A DNA stretch of 64,000 nt from Nitratireductor alexandrii. Lineage in GTDB: Bacteria; Pseudomonadota; Alphaproteobacteria; Rhizobiales; Rhizobiaceae. The DNA is taken from the NCBI RefSeq assembly GCF_004000215.1, contig NZ_RBVY01000001.1, positions 310,001 to 374,000 of the forward strand. The letters are read 5' to 3'. Made by a program: the position numbers and the translations under genes. This document shows, in pieces, positions 37,954-47,305 of the stretch. How positions within the stretch are numbered: the stretch's first letter is position 1; the number at the start of each line of letters is the position of its first letter. Under the pieces are notes generated by a model that was not told the DNA's origin, searched no databases, and was given only the letters and a program-made list of their open reading frames with translations.

Positions 37954-40635
37954 GTGACCATCCGCAATCTCGAGCGCGCCGTTCACCCGAAATCGCTGGC
38001 GGTCTTCGGCGCCTCGGTCCGCGACGGGGCCGTCGGCGACGTGGTGATGCGAAACATCGTCGATGCCGGCTTTCAGGGCGAGGTTTGGCCGGTCAATCCG
38101 AAATATGAGGAGGTCGCGGGGCGGCGTTGTTTTGCCGGCGTCGCCGACCTGCCAGGCACTCCCGACCTCGCCGTCATCGCCACGCCGCCGGCGACCGTGC
38201 CCGGCATCATTGGCGAGCTCGGCGCCAGGGGCACGCGCGCCGCGGTGGTCATCACCGCCGGCCTGACGCACGAAAACGGCTTGCGCCAGGCCATGCTCGA
38301 GGCCGCCCGCCCGCATCTTTTTCGCATTATCGGGCCGAACACGCTCGGGCTGATGATTCCGCCGGCCAGGCTCAATGCCGGCTTCGCGCATATGGCGGCC
38401 AAGCCCGGCAATATAGCGCTGCTGTCGCAATCGGGCGCGATCGCCACCTCGCTGATCGACTGGGCGGCGGAAAACCATCTCGGCTTTTCCCACATCGTCT
38501 CGCTGGGCGACATGGCCGATGTCGACGTCGGCGACTGGCTCGACATGCTGGCCGGCGACGCGCACACGAGCGCGATCGTGATGTATCTCGAGACGATCCC
38601 CGATCCGCGCAAATTCATGTCGGCGGCGCGCGCGGCAGCGCGCCTCAAACCGGTGATCGCCATCAAGTCTGGCCGCCACGAAGCAGCGGCCAAGGCGGCC
38701 GCCACCCATACCGGCGCGCTGTCGGGCGCCGACCGCGTGGTCGAGGCCGCGCTGCAGCGGGCCGGGATCCTGCGTGTGACGAGCCTGGCCGATCTGTTCG
38801 ATGCCGCCGAGACCACAGCCCGTTTTGCCCCGCTCGAACGCGCGCGGGTCGCCATCGTCACCAATGGCGGTGGCGCCGGGGTGCTGGCCGTCGACCAGCT
38901 CGTCGATTGCCGGGGCGAACTGGCCGCGCTGGCGGACACGACCATCGAACGGCTGAACGCGGCCCTGCCGGCCACCTGGTCGCACGCCAACCCGGTCGAC
39001 ATTATCGGCGACGCTGCGGCCGAGCGTTACGGCGCGGCGGTCGCGGCGGTCGCCGCCGATCCGGGCGTCGATGCGGTCATGGTGCTCAACTGTCCGACCG
39101 GCCTGGCCTCGCCGATCGAGGCCGCCCGTGCGGTTGCCGGCCTGACGACCAGGGGCAAGATCGGCGGCAAGCCGGTTCTGACCTGCTGGCTCGGCGACCA
39201 TACCGCCCGCGAAGGACGTCGCATCCTGCAGGAAGCAGGGCTTGCCAGCTTCGAGACACCGGCCGCCGCCGCCACCGCGGTTTCCTATCTCAGCGACTGG
39301 TCGCGCGCCCAGCGCGCGCTGATGCGGGTGCCGTCGAGCGGCGGCGAGAATGTCGCAAAAAATGGCGATGAAGTCCGGGCCGTGTTCGCTGCTGTGGCCA
39401 GCGAAGGCCGGCGCATGCTGACCGAACCGGAAGCCAAAACCGTCATCGCCGCCTACGGGATCGCCGTGCCGGAGACGGTCGTGGCCGAATCGCCGGCCGA
39501 GGCCGGCAAGGCGGCAGCGAGGCTTTTGCAGGCTTGCGAAAAAGTGGTGGTGAAGCTGCTGTCGAAGGCGATTTCGCACAAGTCGGATGTCGGCGGCGTC
39601 GTGCTCAATCTGAGCACGCCCGAGGCGGCGGAGGCGGCGGCCGCCGAGATCGAAAGCCGCGTTCGCGCGCACGCTCCGCAGGCCGATATCCAGGGTTACG
39701 CCGTTCAGCCGATGGTGGTGCGCAAACATGCCCAGGAATTGATTCTGGGCATGAGCAACGATCCGATCTTCGGGCCGGTCGTCCTGTTCGGAGCCGGCGG
39801 CATCGCCGTCGAGGTGATGGACGACACCGCGATCGCGCTGCCGCCGCTCGACAGTGTGCTCGCCGGCGATCTGATCGATCGAACCCGTATCGGCCGTCTT
39901 CTGGCGGGCTATCGCGACCGCAAGCCGGCCGATCGCGCGGCGATCACGGCAGCGCTCAAGGGCCTGTCGCAGTTGATCGTCGACTTCCCCTGCATCGTGT
40001 CGATCGACATCAACCCGCTTCTGGCGGATGCCGACGGCACGATCGCGCTCGACGCCCGCGTCGAGATCGACCCCGGACGCGTCGGCGAGGCCGGCCCCAA
40101 TTCGGATTTGGCGATCAGACCCTATCCCGACGGCTGGGAAAAGCGGATCGACGCCGGCCCGGCGCGCTACGACATTCGTCCGATCCGCCCGGCCGACATT
40201 GCGCTCTATTCGGACTTTCTGGCCCGCATTGCGCCCGACGACATCCGTTTCCGCTTTCTCGCGCAGCGCAAGAGCTTTCCCCATCAGATGCTGGTCCGGC
40301 TGACCCAGCTCGACTACGCGCGCGAAATGGCGTTCGTCGCGCTCGACGCAAGCAGCGGCGACCTGGCCGCCGTCGGGCGGCTGTCGTCGGACCCCGACAA
40401 AGAAAAGGCCGAATATGCGCTTCTCGTGCGCACCGACCTGCAGGGACGCGGGCTCGGATGGGCGCTGTTGTCGCAGCTGGTCGACTATGCGCGCAGCGAG
40501 GGCATCCGCCGCATCGAGGGTTTCGTGCTCGCCGACAACGAAAAGATGCTGGCCTTGTGCCGTGAATTCGGCTTTGCGGTCGCGCGCAGCGAAACCGAGC
40601 CGGGTCTCTGCGTGGCCGCGCTGGATCTGGCCTGA
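37954..40635 (+). CDS. Pat-type protein: acyl-CoA synthetase (NDP-forming) fused to GNAT acetyltransferase
   Basis: An 893-residue protein. It has an N-terminal CoA-binding domain (HPKSLAVFGASVRDGAVGD), a succinyl-CoA-ligase-like middle (SQSGAIATSLIDWAA), an ATP-grasp domain (about 480-690) and a C-terminal GNAT domain (about 730-893, with RTDLQGRGLGWALLSQL binding acetyl-CoA). Length and order match Salmonella Pat, which acetylates acetyl-CoA synthetase to switch it off. The ATHTGALSG segment, which in NDP-forming synthetases carries the phosphorylated histidine, is retained, so ligase activity is possible. The GTG at 37954 has AAGGAG upstream. Likely target: Acs; no acs gene is in the window. 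Confidence 0.9.
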   Translation: MTIRNLERAVHPKSLAVFGASVRDGAVGDVVMRNIVDAGFQGEVWPVNPKYEEVAGRRCFAGVADLPGTPDLAVIATPPATVPGIIGELGARGTRAAVVITAGLTHENGLRQAMLEAARPHLFRIIGPNTLGLMIPPARLNAGFAHMAAKPGNIALLSQSGAIATSLIDWAAENHLGFSHIVSLGDMADVDVGDWLDMLAGDAHTSAIVMYLETIPDPRKFMSAARAAARLKPVIAIKSGRHEAAAKAAATHTGALSGADRVVEAALQRAGILRVTSLADLFDAAETTARFAPLERARVAIVTNGGGAGVLAVDQLVDCRGELAALADTTIERLNAALPATWSHANPVDIIGDAAAERYGAAVAAVAADPGVDAVMVLNCPTGLASPIEAARAVAGLTTRGKIGGKPVLTCWLGDHTAREGRRILQEAGLASFETPAAAATAVSYLSDWSRAQRALMRVPSSGGENVAKNGDEVRAVFAAVASEGRRMLTEPEAKTVIAAYGIAVPETVVAESPAEAGKAAARLLQACEKVVVKLLSKAISHKSDVGGVVLNLSTPEAAEAAAAEIESRVRAHAPQADIQGYAVQPMVVRKHAQELILGMSNDPIFGPVVLFGAGGIAVEVMDDTAIALPPLDSVLAGDLIDRTRIGRLLAGYRDRKPADRAAITAALKGLSQLIVDFPCIVSIDINPLLADADGTIALDARVEIDPGRVGEAGPNSDLAIRPYPDGWEKRIDAGPARYDIRPIRPADIALYSDFLARIAPDDIRFRFLAQRKSFPHQMLVRLTQLDYAREMAFVALDASSGDLAAVGRLSSDPDKEKAEYALLVRTDLQGRGLGWALLSQLVDYARSEGIRRIEGFVLADNEKMLALCREFGFAVARSETEPGLCVAALDLA

Positions 40636-40701
40636 GGGCGGTTCGCGCGGTCGCAAGCGGTCCCGGTCACGGCCGGCTTTGTGCGGATTTCGGGTCGCCG
40701 C

Positions 40702-41049
40702 CTATTCCTGGATGCTTTTCATATAGGTGACGATGTCGTTCACCTGGCGCTCGTCCGGCTCGAATTGCGGCATCACCGCGTGCCGGAGAAAAAGGTCGCC
40801 GAGCATGTCGGCCGGCAGTGTCTCGAGCGGCCGGCGGTTGGCCATGTGTCTGAATGGCGGCGCGTCGGGATGTTCGCTTTCGTCGATCTGCGCGATGGCG
40901 TGGCACGGCGCGCAATTGGTCTCGGCCAAACGGCGGCCGCGAAACGCACTTTCCGGATCGAGGCTCTGCGCGGCCGCCGGTACCATCGCGACCATCGCCA
41001 AAAGTGCCACGGCGATGGCGGTCGTCCGCCCGGCTTGTGTTGTGTGCAT
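40702..41049 (-). CDS. Small class I cytochrome c
   Basis: A 115-residue monoheme c-type cytochrome. The signal peptide (TTAIAVALLAMVAMVPAAAQ) is followed by a CAPCH heme site and a C-terminal helix (ERQVNDIVTYMKSI) with a candidate Met ligand in AVMPQF. Soluble and periplasmic. I chose the ATG at 41049, which gives a normal signal peptide. The ATG at 41109 overlaps the kinase stop as ATGA, so coupled translation of a longer form is possible. The partner oxidoreductase is unknown. Confidence 0.85.
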   Translation of the reverse strand: MHTTQAGRTTAIAVALLAMVAMVPAAAQSLDPESAFRGRRLAETNCAPCHAIAQIDESEHPDAPPFRHMANRRPLETLPADMLGDLFLRHAVMPQFEPDERQVNDIVTYMKSIQE

Positions 41050-41105
41050 CACTGGCATTCCCCCGACAGGTCCGAATTGGAAATCCATGGCGTTGCGGTC
41101 TGCGG

Positions 41106-42713
41106 TCATCCTCTCGTTCCGGTGCGCACGCCGTCACGGTCCGGCAGGCTCTTTGAGCCATGTAGGGCAAGGATGTCGGCGACGATCCGCTCCAGCGGTC
41201 TGGCGGCATCGAGCTTGGTCCACTCGATATCGTCGCGTGTGCGCCGCAACTGTCCCGCCAGCACCGCGACCGTGGCGTCGGACGGGCCGTCGGCGGACCT
41301 TTCGCTGACGCGACGTTGCAGAAGTGCGGCGCCCGCATCCAGCCAAATGCCGATAAAAGGCGTTGCGGTGTCGCGCGCGCATTGCCGGATCCGCGCGCGG
41401 TCGCCGGGCCGGTCGAACACGGCATCGGCGACGACCGTGCCGCCGTCGTCGAGCAGTTTGCGGGTGCGGCGGGCCATGTCGGCATAGACCCTGGCGGAGT
41501 TCTCGGCGCTGTAGGCCTCCGCGGGCAATCGCGTCTCGGCGGCGACGTTGAACATCGCCTTGCGCAGCCGGTCGCTTTCCAGGATGCGCGCTCCCGGGGC
41601 TGCGCCGACATGGGCGGCGAGCGCCTCCGCAACCGTTGTCTTGCCCGAGCCGCTGAGCCCGCCGATCGCGGTCAGCCGCGCGGGAGGCTCTTCGAGCAGG
41701 GCTCCGGCAAGGTCGAAATAGGACCGTGCCTCGTCGGCGAGTGCCCGGTTTTGCCGTCCGCCTTCCTCGTACTGGGTTGCCGTGACATGCGCGCGCACGG
41801 CCGCGCGTACGGCCATGAAAAACACCAGCAGCACGAACCCGTCCTCTTCGTCCTGGGCGTCGAAATAGCGGTTCATAACAAGGTTCGCGAGATCACGGTG
41901 CCCGCGATGCCAAAGATCCATCAGCAGGAAGGCGAGATCGTAGAGCACGTCGACGGTCGCGATCTGGTCGTTGAACTCGATGCAGTCGAACAGGCAGGGC
42001 ACGCCGTCGAGCACGCAGATATTGCGCAGATGCAGATCGCCATGGCAGCGGCGGACCTTGCCGGCCGTCTCGCGGGCGTCGAGCAGGGCCGCATGGCGGG
42101 CGAGCGTCGCGCGGAAGCGATCGCCGAGTGCGGCGACCGCATCGGGCGAGAACAGCGTGCTGGTCGCGAACCCCGCCGCGTTGATGTCGAGCACGCCGGC
42201 AATATTGTCGGCGCCGCCGCCGTCATGCACGACCGGCGCCGCGTCGTGGAAACGAAGAACGGCGCGCGCCACATCCCTCATCAGGCGCGGCGTCAGGGTG
42301 CCCGCCTCCGCTTGCCGGTCGAGAAGGCAGGACTGGTCGAAGCGCTTCATTTCCACCACCGCGTCGACGAGCGCGCCGTCGCCATCGAATTCGAGCCCGC
42401 CATCCGGTGTCGCGGTGATGCGCCGCGTCCCCAGATAGAGATCGGGCGCGGTGCGCGAATTCAGCGTCACCTCCTTGCGGCAGGCCGACAGCCGCTGCTG
42501 CGGCGTGGAAAAGTCGACATAAGGCAGTCGCACCGCCCGCTTCATCTTGAAGGCGCGATCGCCGACGAGAAAGATGCGCGAAATATGCGTCTCGATCACC
42601 TCGACCGGGGTGCCGAGCCGATAGGTCTCCGGCTTCGACAGAAATCCGGTCGCCGCATCCTGCGCGCCGTCTTCATTGATCGTGCTTTGCGGTGTCATAT
42701 CGGCCGGCCTCAT
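41106..42713 (-). CDS. Aminoglycoside phosphotransferase-like / P-loop kinase fusion
   Basis: A 535-residue two-domain protein. The N-terminal half (to about 340) has the phosphotransferase catalytic loop (CHGDLHLRNIC) and metal-binding Asp region (LFDCIEFND). The C-terminal half is a small P-loop kinase with Walker A GGLSGSGKTTVAEAL and an AVFDRP motif. Fusions like this are widespread in proteobacteria without a known substrate; antibiotic resistance should not be assumed. Start ATG at 42713 or 42698. The cytochrome gene begins at its stop. Confidence 0.85.
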   Translation of the reverse strand: MRPADMTPQSTINEDGAQDAATGFLSKPETYRLGTPVEVIETHISRIFLVGDRAFKMKRAVRLPYVDFSTPQQRLSACRKEVTLNSRTAPDLYLGTRRITATPDGGLEFDGDGALVDAVVEMKRFDQSCLLDRQAEAGTLTPRLMRDVARAVLRFHDAAPVVHDGGGADNIAGVLDINAAGFATSTLFSPDAVAALGDRFRATLARHAALLDARETAGKVRRCHGDLHLRNICVLDGVPCLFDCIEFNDQIATVDVLYDLAFLLMDLWHRGHRDLANLVMNRYFDAQDEEDGFVLLVFFMAVRAAVRAHVTATQYEEGGRQNRALADEARSYFDLAGALLEEPPARLTAIGGLSGSGKTTVAEALAAHVGAAPGARILESDRLRKAMFNVAAETRLPAEAYSAENSARVYADMARRTRKLLDDGGTVVADAVFDRPGDRARIRQCARDTATPFIGIWLDAGAALLQRRVSERSADGPSDATVAVLAGQLRRTRDDIEWTKLDAARPLERIVADILALHGSKSLPDRDGVRTGTRG

Positions 42714-42920
42714 GGTGTGCGCTCTGGCGCGGTGGCCCGCTTTGGTCCACGCAACCCACCATGCGGGGCTGCGACGGGCGGTGCCTTGATGCGGATCAAG
42801 ATCGCACCGGAATGGCGGCGTTGGGCCCCGCTTGATTTATCGCAACGACGGCGTGCGCGCCAACGTCTATCGAACGCGAGTGTAGGCCGTGATGTCGATA
42901 CGGCGAACGGAGAACGGATT

Positions 42921-43757
42921 ATGACCATCAAAACGATACTCGCTGTCACCGGGCTGGAGGCGAATGACGACGACCTGCATCGTGCCGCCGAATTGTGCAG
43001 TCAAATTGACGCCCACCTCTCGGTGCTCGTGCTCGTCATCGCCGCTCCGCCGCCGGTCGGCGAATACGCCGCGATGGCTTCGGATGTCTGGGCCAGGGAG
43101 CGCAAGGAGGATATCGAGCGGCTGGACGCGCGTACCGAGGCGGTGTCGAAGCTGGTCGCAGCGCTTCCGGTTCCCGGTGATGTCGCCAGCGACTATGTCG
43201 AGCAGGCCTGGGCCGACGACGCCATAGGCCGGCGCGCCCGCTATGCCGATCTCGTCCTGGCCGGGCCGGGGCTGCGCGACAATCCCGCCTTGTGGGACAA
43301 GATGGTGGAAGGCGTGCTGTTTTCGTCCGGTACGCCGCTGCTGCTGGTGCCGCAAGGCCTGACGCCGAACCTGCGTCCCGAGCGCGTCACCGTCGCCTGG
43401 GACGCCCGCCCGGAGGCGTCGCGCGCCGTGACCGCGGCGCTCGATCTGCTCGTCGGTGCGCAAGACGTGTCGCTGGCGCTGGTCGATCCTGTCGCGGGGA
43501 ATGCGGTCCACGGCGAGGAGCCCGGCGCCGACCTGGCCGTCTATCTGTCGCGTCACGGCGCCAAGGTCACCGTCGACCGGCTGCCGAGCCAGGGCCGCCC
43601 GGTCGCCGACATCCTGCGCCGGCACGCCACCGACAAAAATGCGGAACTGATGGTAATGGGCGCCTACGGACATTCGCGTCTGCGGGAACGCCTGTTCGGC
43701 GGGGTGACCAAATCCATGCTCGAACAACCGCCCGTGCCTGTGCTGATGGCGCGCTGA
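42921..43757 (+). CDS. Universal stress protein (UspA family)
   Basis: A 278-residue protein, twice the size of a single Usp domain. The second half ends with the ATP-binding Gly-rich loop GAYGHSRLRERLFGGVTKSM and a PVPVLMAR tail. The first half starts MTIKTILAVTGLE and has lost the full loop. ATG at 42921 behind GGAGA; the open frame extends to 41316 only because of the antisense composition. It is probably induced by stress or energy shortage, as is usual for the family. Confidence 0.9.
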   Translation: MTIKTILAVTGLEANDDDLHRAAELCSQIDAHLSVLVLVIAAPPPVGEYAAMASDVWARERKEDIERLDARTEAVSKLVAALPVPGDVASDYVEQAWADDAIGRRARYADLVLAGPGLRDNPALWDKMVEGVLFSSGTPLLLVPQGLTPNLRPERVTVAWDARPEASRAVTAALDLLVGAQDVSLALVDPVAGNAVHGEEPGADLAVYLSRHGAKVTVDRLPSQGRPVADILRRHATDKNAELMVMGAYGHSRLRERLFGGVTKSMLEQPPVPVLMAR

Positions 43758-43787
43758 GACCGGTCCGTCGCGGTGGTTCGGGTCGGT

Positions 43788-44972
43788 TCAGCCGGTTTCC
43801 AGCGCGGCGTCCAGATCCGCGATCAGGTCGGCGGGGTCCTCTAGGCCGACATGCAGGCGGATCAGCGCGCCGCGGGCCTGCCAGCGCGTCGCGGTCCGGT
43901 ATGCCGCCGGATCGGCGACGATTGCCAGGCTTTCGTAACCGCCCCAGGACGATCCGATCCCGAACAGCCGCAGGCGGTCGACGATCGCCGCGGCGCGGTC
44001 GGCGCGCTTGGTGGCGAGTTCGAATGCCATCAGGCCGCACGCCCCGGCAAAGTCGCGTCGCCACAGCGCGTGGTCCGGGCTTTCCGGCAAGGCCGGATAA
44101 AACACCGATGCGACGTCGTCGCGCGCGGCGAGCCAGGCCGCGACGGCGAGTGTGCTTTCTTGATGCTGGCGCAGGCGTACCGCCATCGTGCGCAGCCCGC
44201 GCTGCGCCAGATAGGCCTCGTCGGCGCCGACGCAGATGCCGGTCTGGCGGGCGCCGTCGCGCAGGCGCGGCCAGCTTTCCTCATTGGCGATCGCAATCCC
44301 CAGCATGGCATCGGAATGGCCGGCGATATATTTGGTGCCGGCATGGATCGAGACGTCGACACCATGCGCGAGCGGCTGGAAGAAAAGCGGCGTCGCCCAG
44401 GTATTGTCGATCATGACCGTCGCACCGGCCGCCTTCGCCGCCCGGGCGATCGCCGGCACGTCGGCGATCTCGAACGTGAGCGAACCCGGAGATTCCAGAA
44501 AGACCAGCTTGACGTCCGGTGTCATAAGCCGGGCGGTGTCTGCGCCCAGCCGCGGGTCGAAATAGACGGTCTTCACTCCCATGCGGCGCAGATAGGTGTC
44601 GCAAAACGTTCGCGTCGGCCCGTAGGCGTTGTCCGTCATCAAGATGGTGTCGCCTGCCGTGACGAAGGCCGTGATCGCGCTGGCGATCGCGCTCAAGCCC
44701 GAGGGATAGAGTTGGGCGCGATGGCCGCCCTCCAGTTCGCAAAGCGCGTCCTCGAGCGCGCGGGTGGTCGGCGTGCCGGTACGGCCGTAAACCATGCGCT
44801 TGCCGTCGGCCGCGCGCTCCGCGAAGGCGGCCTTGCGGTCCGCCATGCTGGCCTGAATGACGGTCGAGACCCGATAGAGCGGTGGGTTGACCGCACCGTT
44901 CCACGCTTCGGGATCGCGCCCGGCATGGACCACGCGCGTCATCGGCCGGTCGCCACCCTCGCCGCCGCTCAT
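43788..44972 (-). CDS. Cystathionine beta-lyase-like PLP enzyme
   Basis: A 394-residue enzyme of the Cys/Met-metabolism PLP family. The Schiff-base lysine is in HAGTKYIAGHSD, the YGRTGTPTTRALE phosphate-binding and active-site segment near residue 62 is intact, and an SSWGGYESL motif supports substrate binding. Members cleave C-S bonds of cystathionine or other cysteine thioethers, releasing a thiol, ammonia and an oxoacid. It is the last gene of the five-gene operon, its ATG overlapping the molybdoenzyme stop (ATGA). That context suggests catabolism of a sulfur compound rather than methionine synthesis. Confidence 0.9.
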   Translation of the reverse strand: MSGGEGGDRPMTRVVHAGRDPEAWNGAVNPPLYRVSTVIQASMADRKAAFAERAADGKRMVYGRTGTPTTRALEDALCELEGGHRAQLYPSGLSAIASAITAFVTAGDTILMTDNAYGPTRTFCDTYLRRMGVKTVYFDPRLGADTARLMTPDVKLVFLESPGSLTFEIADVPAIARAAKAAGATVMIDNTWATPLFFQPLAHGVDVSIHAGTKYIAGHSDAMLGIAIANEESWPRLRDGARQTGICVGADEAYLAQRGLRTMAVRLRQHQESTLAVAAWLAARDDVASVFYPALPESPDHALWRRDFAGACGLMAFELATKRADRAAAIVDRLRLFGIGSSWGGYESLAIVADPAAYRTATRWQARGALIRLHVGLEDPADLIADLDAALETG

Positions 44973-47305
44973 GGCGTCACTCCCCGGGCGATTTTCGGCG
45001 GGTCGTAGGCCGTCACCGGCGGCGCGTCGGCCGCCCGCTCGACCTCGACGAGGGCGGTTTGGGCGATCGGCCCCTGACCGAGCCTGGAGGTACCCTTGTC
45101 GAGGGTCAGCACGTTCGGATTGCCGTGCTTGTCGGTGCTGCCGTCGCGGCTGGGGTCGGCGGGGTCGTACCAGGAACCGGTCGCCAGTTGCACGACGCCG
45201 GGGCGGATCGTGTCGGTGATCCTGACCCCGGCGAGCACGGAGCCGCGCGCGTTGAACACGCGCACGATGTCGCCGTCGGCAAGCTGGCGGGCTCCCGCGT
45301 CGGCGGGATTGATCAGGAGCGGCTCGCGCCCGCCGACCTTGCCGGAACGGCTGAGCGCGGTGTCGTCCAATTGTCCGTGCAGCCGGTTGCGCGGCTGGTT
45401 GGAGATCATATGCAGCGGATAGGTGCGGCTATGCGGCGAGCCCAGCCATTCGGCCGGTTCGAGCCAGGTCGCGTGTCCGGGGCAGTCGTCGTAGCCGAAG
45501 CCGGCGATCGTCTCGGAATAGATCTCGATGCGGCCCGACGGCGTTTGGAGCCTGGATCCTTCGGGGTCGGCGCGAAAATCGGCAAACAGGTCGAAATCCG
45601 CAGCCGGTGGCTCGATCTCGGCAAAACCCCGTTCCCAGAAACTATCGAAATCCGGAAGCTGGACCTGACGGCGCGACGCCTGTTCGCGGGCGGTTTCGTA
45701 GAGGTGGCGGACCCAGTCCCGTTCCGAGCGGCCCTCGGTAAAAGCCTGCAGCGTGCCCATACGTTCGGCGAGGCCGCGAAAGATGTCGTGGTCGTTGCGT
45801 GCCTCGTGAAGCGGCTCGATCGCCTGTTTCATCGCGATGATGAAGCGGTCGCGTCCGCACGCCCCGACATCGTTGCGTTCCAGCGTTGTCGTTGCCGGCA
45901 GCACGATGTCGGCGAAGCGCGCCGTGGCCGTCCACCAGCTCTCGTGAACGATGAAGGTTTCCGGTCGGCGCAGCGCCGTGCGCATCCGGTTGATGTCCTG
46001 GTGGTGGTGAAAGGGATTGCCGCCGGCCCAGTAGACCAGCCGGATGTCGGGATAGTGGCAGGTCCGGCCGTTGAAATCGTAGGCCGCGCCGGGATGCAGC
46101 AACATGTCGGAGATGCGGGCCACCGGGATCGCGGTCTCGACCGGGTTGGCGCCGGCGCTGAGGTTGGGCGAGGCGATCTCCGTGCGCGGCGTGCCCATGC
46201 CCGAGATCGAGCCGTGCCCGAACGCGATCCCGCCGCCGGGCAGGCCGATCTGGCCGAGCATGGCGGCAAGCGTGATCGCCATCCAGAAAGGCTGTTCGCC
46301 GTGGTCGGCGCGCTGCAGCGACCACGTCATGGTGATCATCGTGCGCGTTGCTGCCATGCGCCGCGCCAGGGCGCGGATCGTTGCCGGATCGATACCGCAG
46401 ATCGCCGCCGCCCAAACGGCGTTCTTTTCGGTGCCGTCCGTCCGCCCGGCGAGATAGGCCTCGAAACGCGCATAGCCCACGCAGTAGCGCTCGAGAAAGG
46501 CGCGGTCGTGCAGGTTTTCGGCAAGCAGCGTGTGAGCGATGCCGAGCATCAGCGCGGTGTCGGTGTTCGGTCTGGGGGCGATCCACTCCGCATCGATTTC
46601 CGCATCGATGTCGCTCCGCAACGGGCTTATGTTGACGAATTCGACGCCGGCCGCGCGCGCGGCACGGAGTCCCGACGGCGCGGCATGTTCGGCCGGCCCG
46701 CCCGCGGCGACCTGAAGGTTCTTGTCCGGCACGCCTCCGAACGCGACCACCAATCCGCTGTTGCGGGCGATGCTGCCCCAGCCGGTGAGCGGGCCGCTGC
46801 AGGCCTGCGTCGAGCCGAGCAGATGCGGCAAAAGCGTCAGTCCGGCGGCGATGGAATAGTTCTGGATCTGGCCGACGAAGCCGCCGGTCGTGTTCAAAAA
46901 TCGGTTCAGCTGCGTCTTGGCGTGGTGGAAACGACCGGCACTGCTCCAGCCGTAGGAGCCGCCGAAGATCGCCTCGTTGCCGTGGGCGGAGCGCACCCGC
47001 TCCAACTCCGCGGCGACGAGATCGAGCGCCTCGTCCCAGCCGACCGCGACGAATTCGTCGCGTCCGCGCGCCTCGCGTGAGGCCGCGCCGCGTTCGAGAA
47101 AGCCGCGACGCACCGCCGGCGTTGTGATCCTGCTCCCGGCGTGGACGGCGTCCGGTATGGCGCCGGTCAGCGGCGAGGGGTGCAAATCGTGCCGGAAGGG
47201 TCTGACGCCGACCAGCCGGCCGTCGCGCACGCCGGCGTCGAACGCCCCCCAATGGGAGCTGTGGGAAACCCAGCGAATGGCGGGGTCGTCGAGAAATTCG
47301 GTCAT
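44969..47305 (-). CDS. Molybdopterin S/N-oxide reductase-family enzyme (BisC/DorA-like)
   Basis: A 778-residue molybdenum enzyme of the DMSO reductase family, size and form as in BisC, the cytoplasmic biotin sulfoxide reductase. It has no signal peptide and no N-terminal Fe-S cysteine cluster. The segment GGSYGWSSAGRFHHAK holds the likely serine ligand of Mo. Cofactor-binding stretches include LVYWAGGNPFHHHQDINR and SNQPRNRLHGQLDD. Substrates known in the family are biotin sulfoxide, methionine sulfoxide, TMAO and DMSO. The ATG at 47305 has GGAGG and overlaps the CoA-transferase stop; the open frame upstream to 48634 is antisense-like. Confidence 0.9.
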   Translation of the reverse strand: MTEFLDDPAIRWVSHSSHWGAFDAGVRDGRLVGVRPFRHDLHPSPLTGAIPDAVHAGSRITTPAVRRGFLERGAASREARGRDEFVAVGWDEALDLVAAELERVRSAHGNEAIFGGSYGWSSAGRFHHAKTQLNRFLNTTGGFVGQIQNYSIAAGLTLLPHLLGSTQACSGPLTGWGSIARNSGLVVAFGGVPDKNLQVAAGGPAEHAAPSGLRAARAAGVEFVNISPLRSDIDAEIDAEWIAPRPNTDTALMLGIAHTLLAENLHDRAFLERYCVGYARFEAYLAGRTDGTEKNAVWAAAICGIDPATIRALARRMAATRTMITMTWSLQRADHGEQPFWMAITLAAMLGQIGLPGGGIAFGHGSISGMGTPRTEIASPNLSAGANPVETAIPVARISDMLLHPGAAYDFNGRTCHYPDIRLVYWAGGNPFHHHQDINRMRTALRRPETFIVHESWWTATARFADIVLPATTTLERNDVGACGRDRFIIAMKQAIEPLHEARNDHDIFRGLAERMGTLQAFTEGRSERDWVRHLYETAREQASRRQVQLPDFDSFWERGFAEIEPPAADFDLFADFRADPEGSRLQTPSGRIEIYSETIAGFGYDDCPGHATWLEPAEWLGSPHSRTYPLHMISNQPRNRLHGQLDDTALSRSGKVGGREPLLINPADAGARQLADGDIVRVFNARGSVLAGVRITDTIRPGVVQLATGSWYDPADPSRDGSTDKHGNPNVLTLDKGTSRLGQGPIAQTALVEVERAADAPPVTAYDPPKIARGVTP

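Noticed and set aside
37933-40656. 900-codon open frame opposite the Pat-type gene
   Set aside because: It arises from GC-rich codon bias. The composition is Arg/Gly/His-rich with no recognisable domain, while the plus strand holds a full known protein.
41106-42713. Aminoglycoside resistance gene
   Set aside because: Only the catalytic loop of the phosphotransferase fold is shared. The fusion with a P-loop kinase is a common chromosomal form without known resistance.
41316-42920. Open frame before the universal stress protein
   Set aside because: It is antisense to the phosphotransferase/kinase gene; the Usp domain and its ribosome binding site start at 42921.
45059-47080. Long plus-strand frame inside the molybdoenzyme gene
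   Set aside because: It is antisense to a complete, motif-bearing gene and shows no domain of its own.
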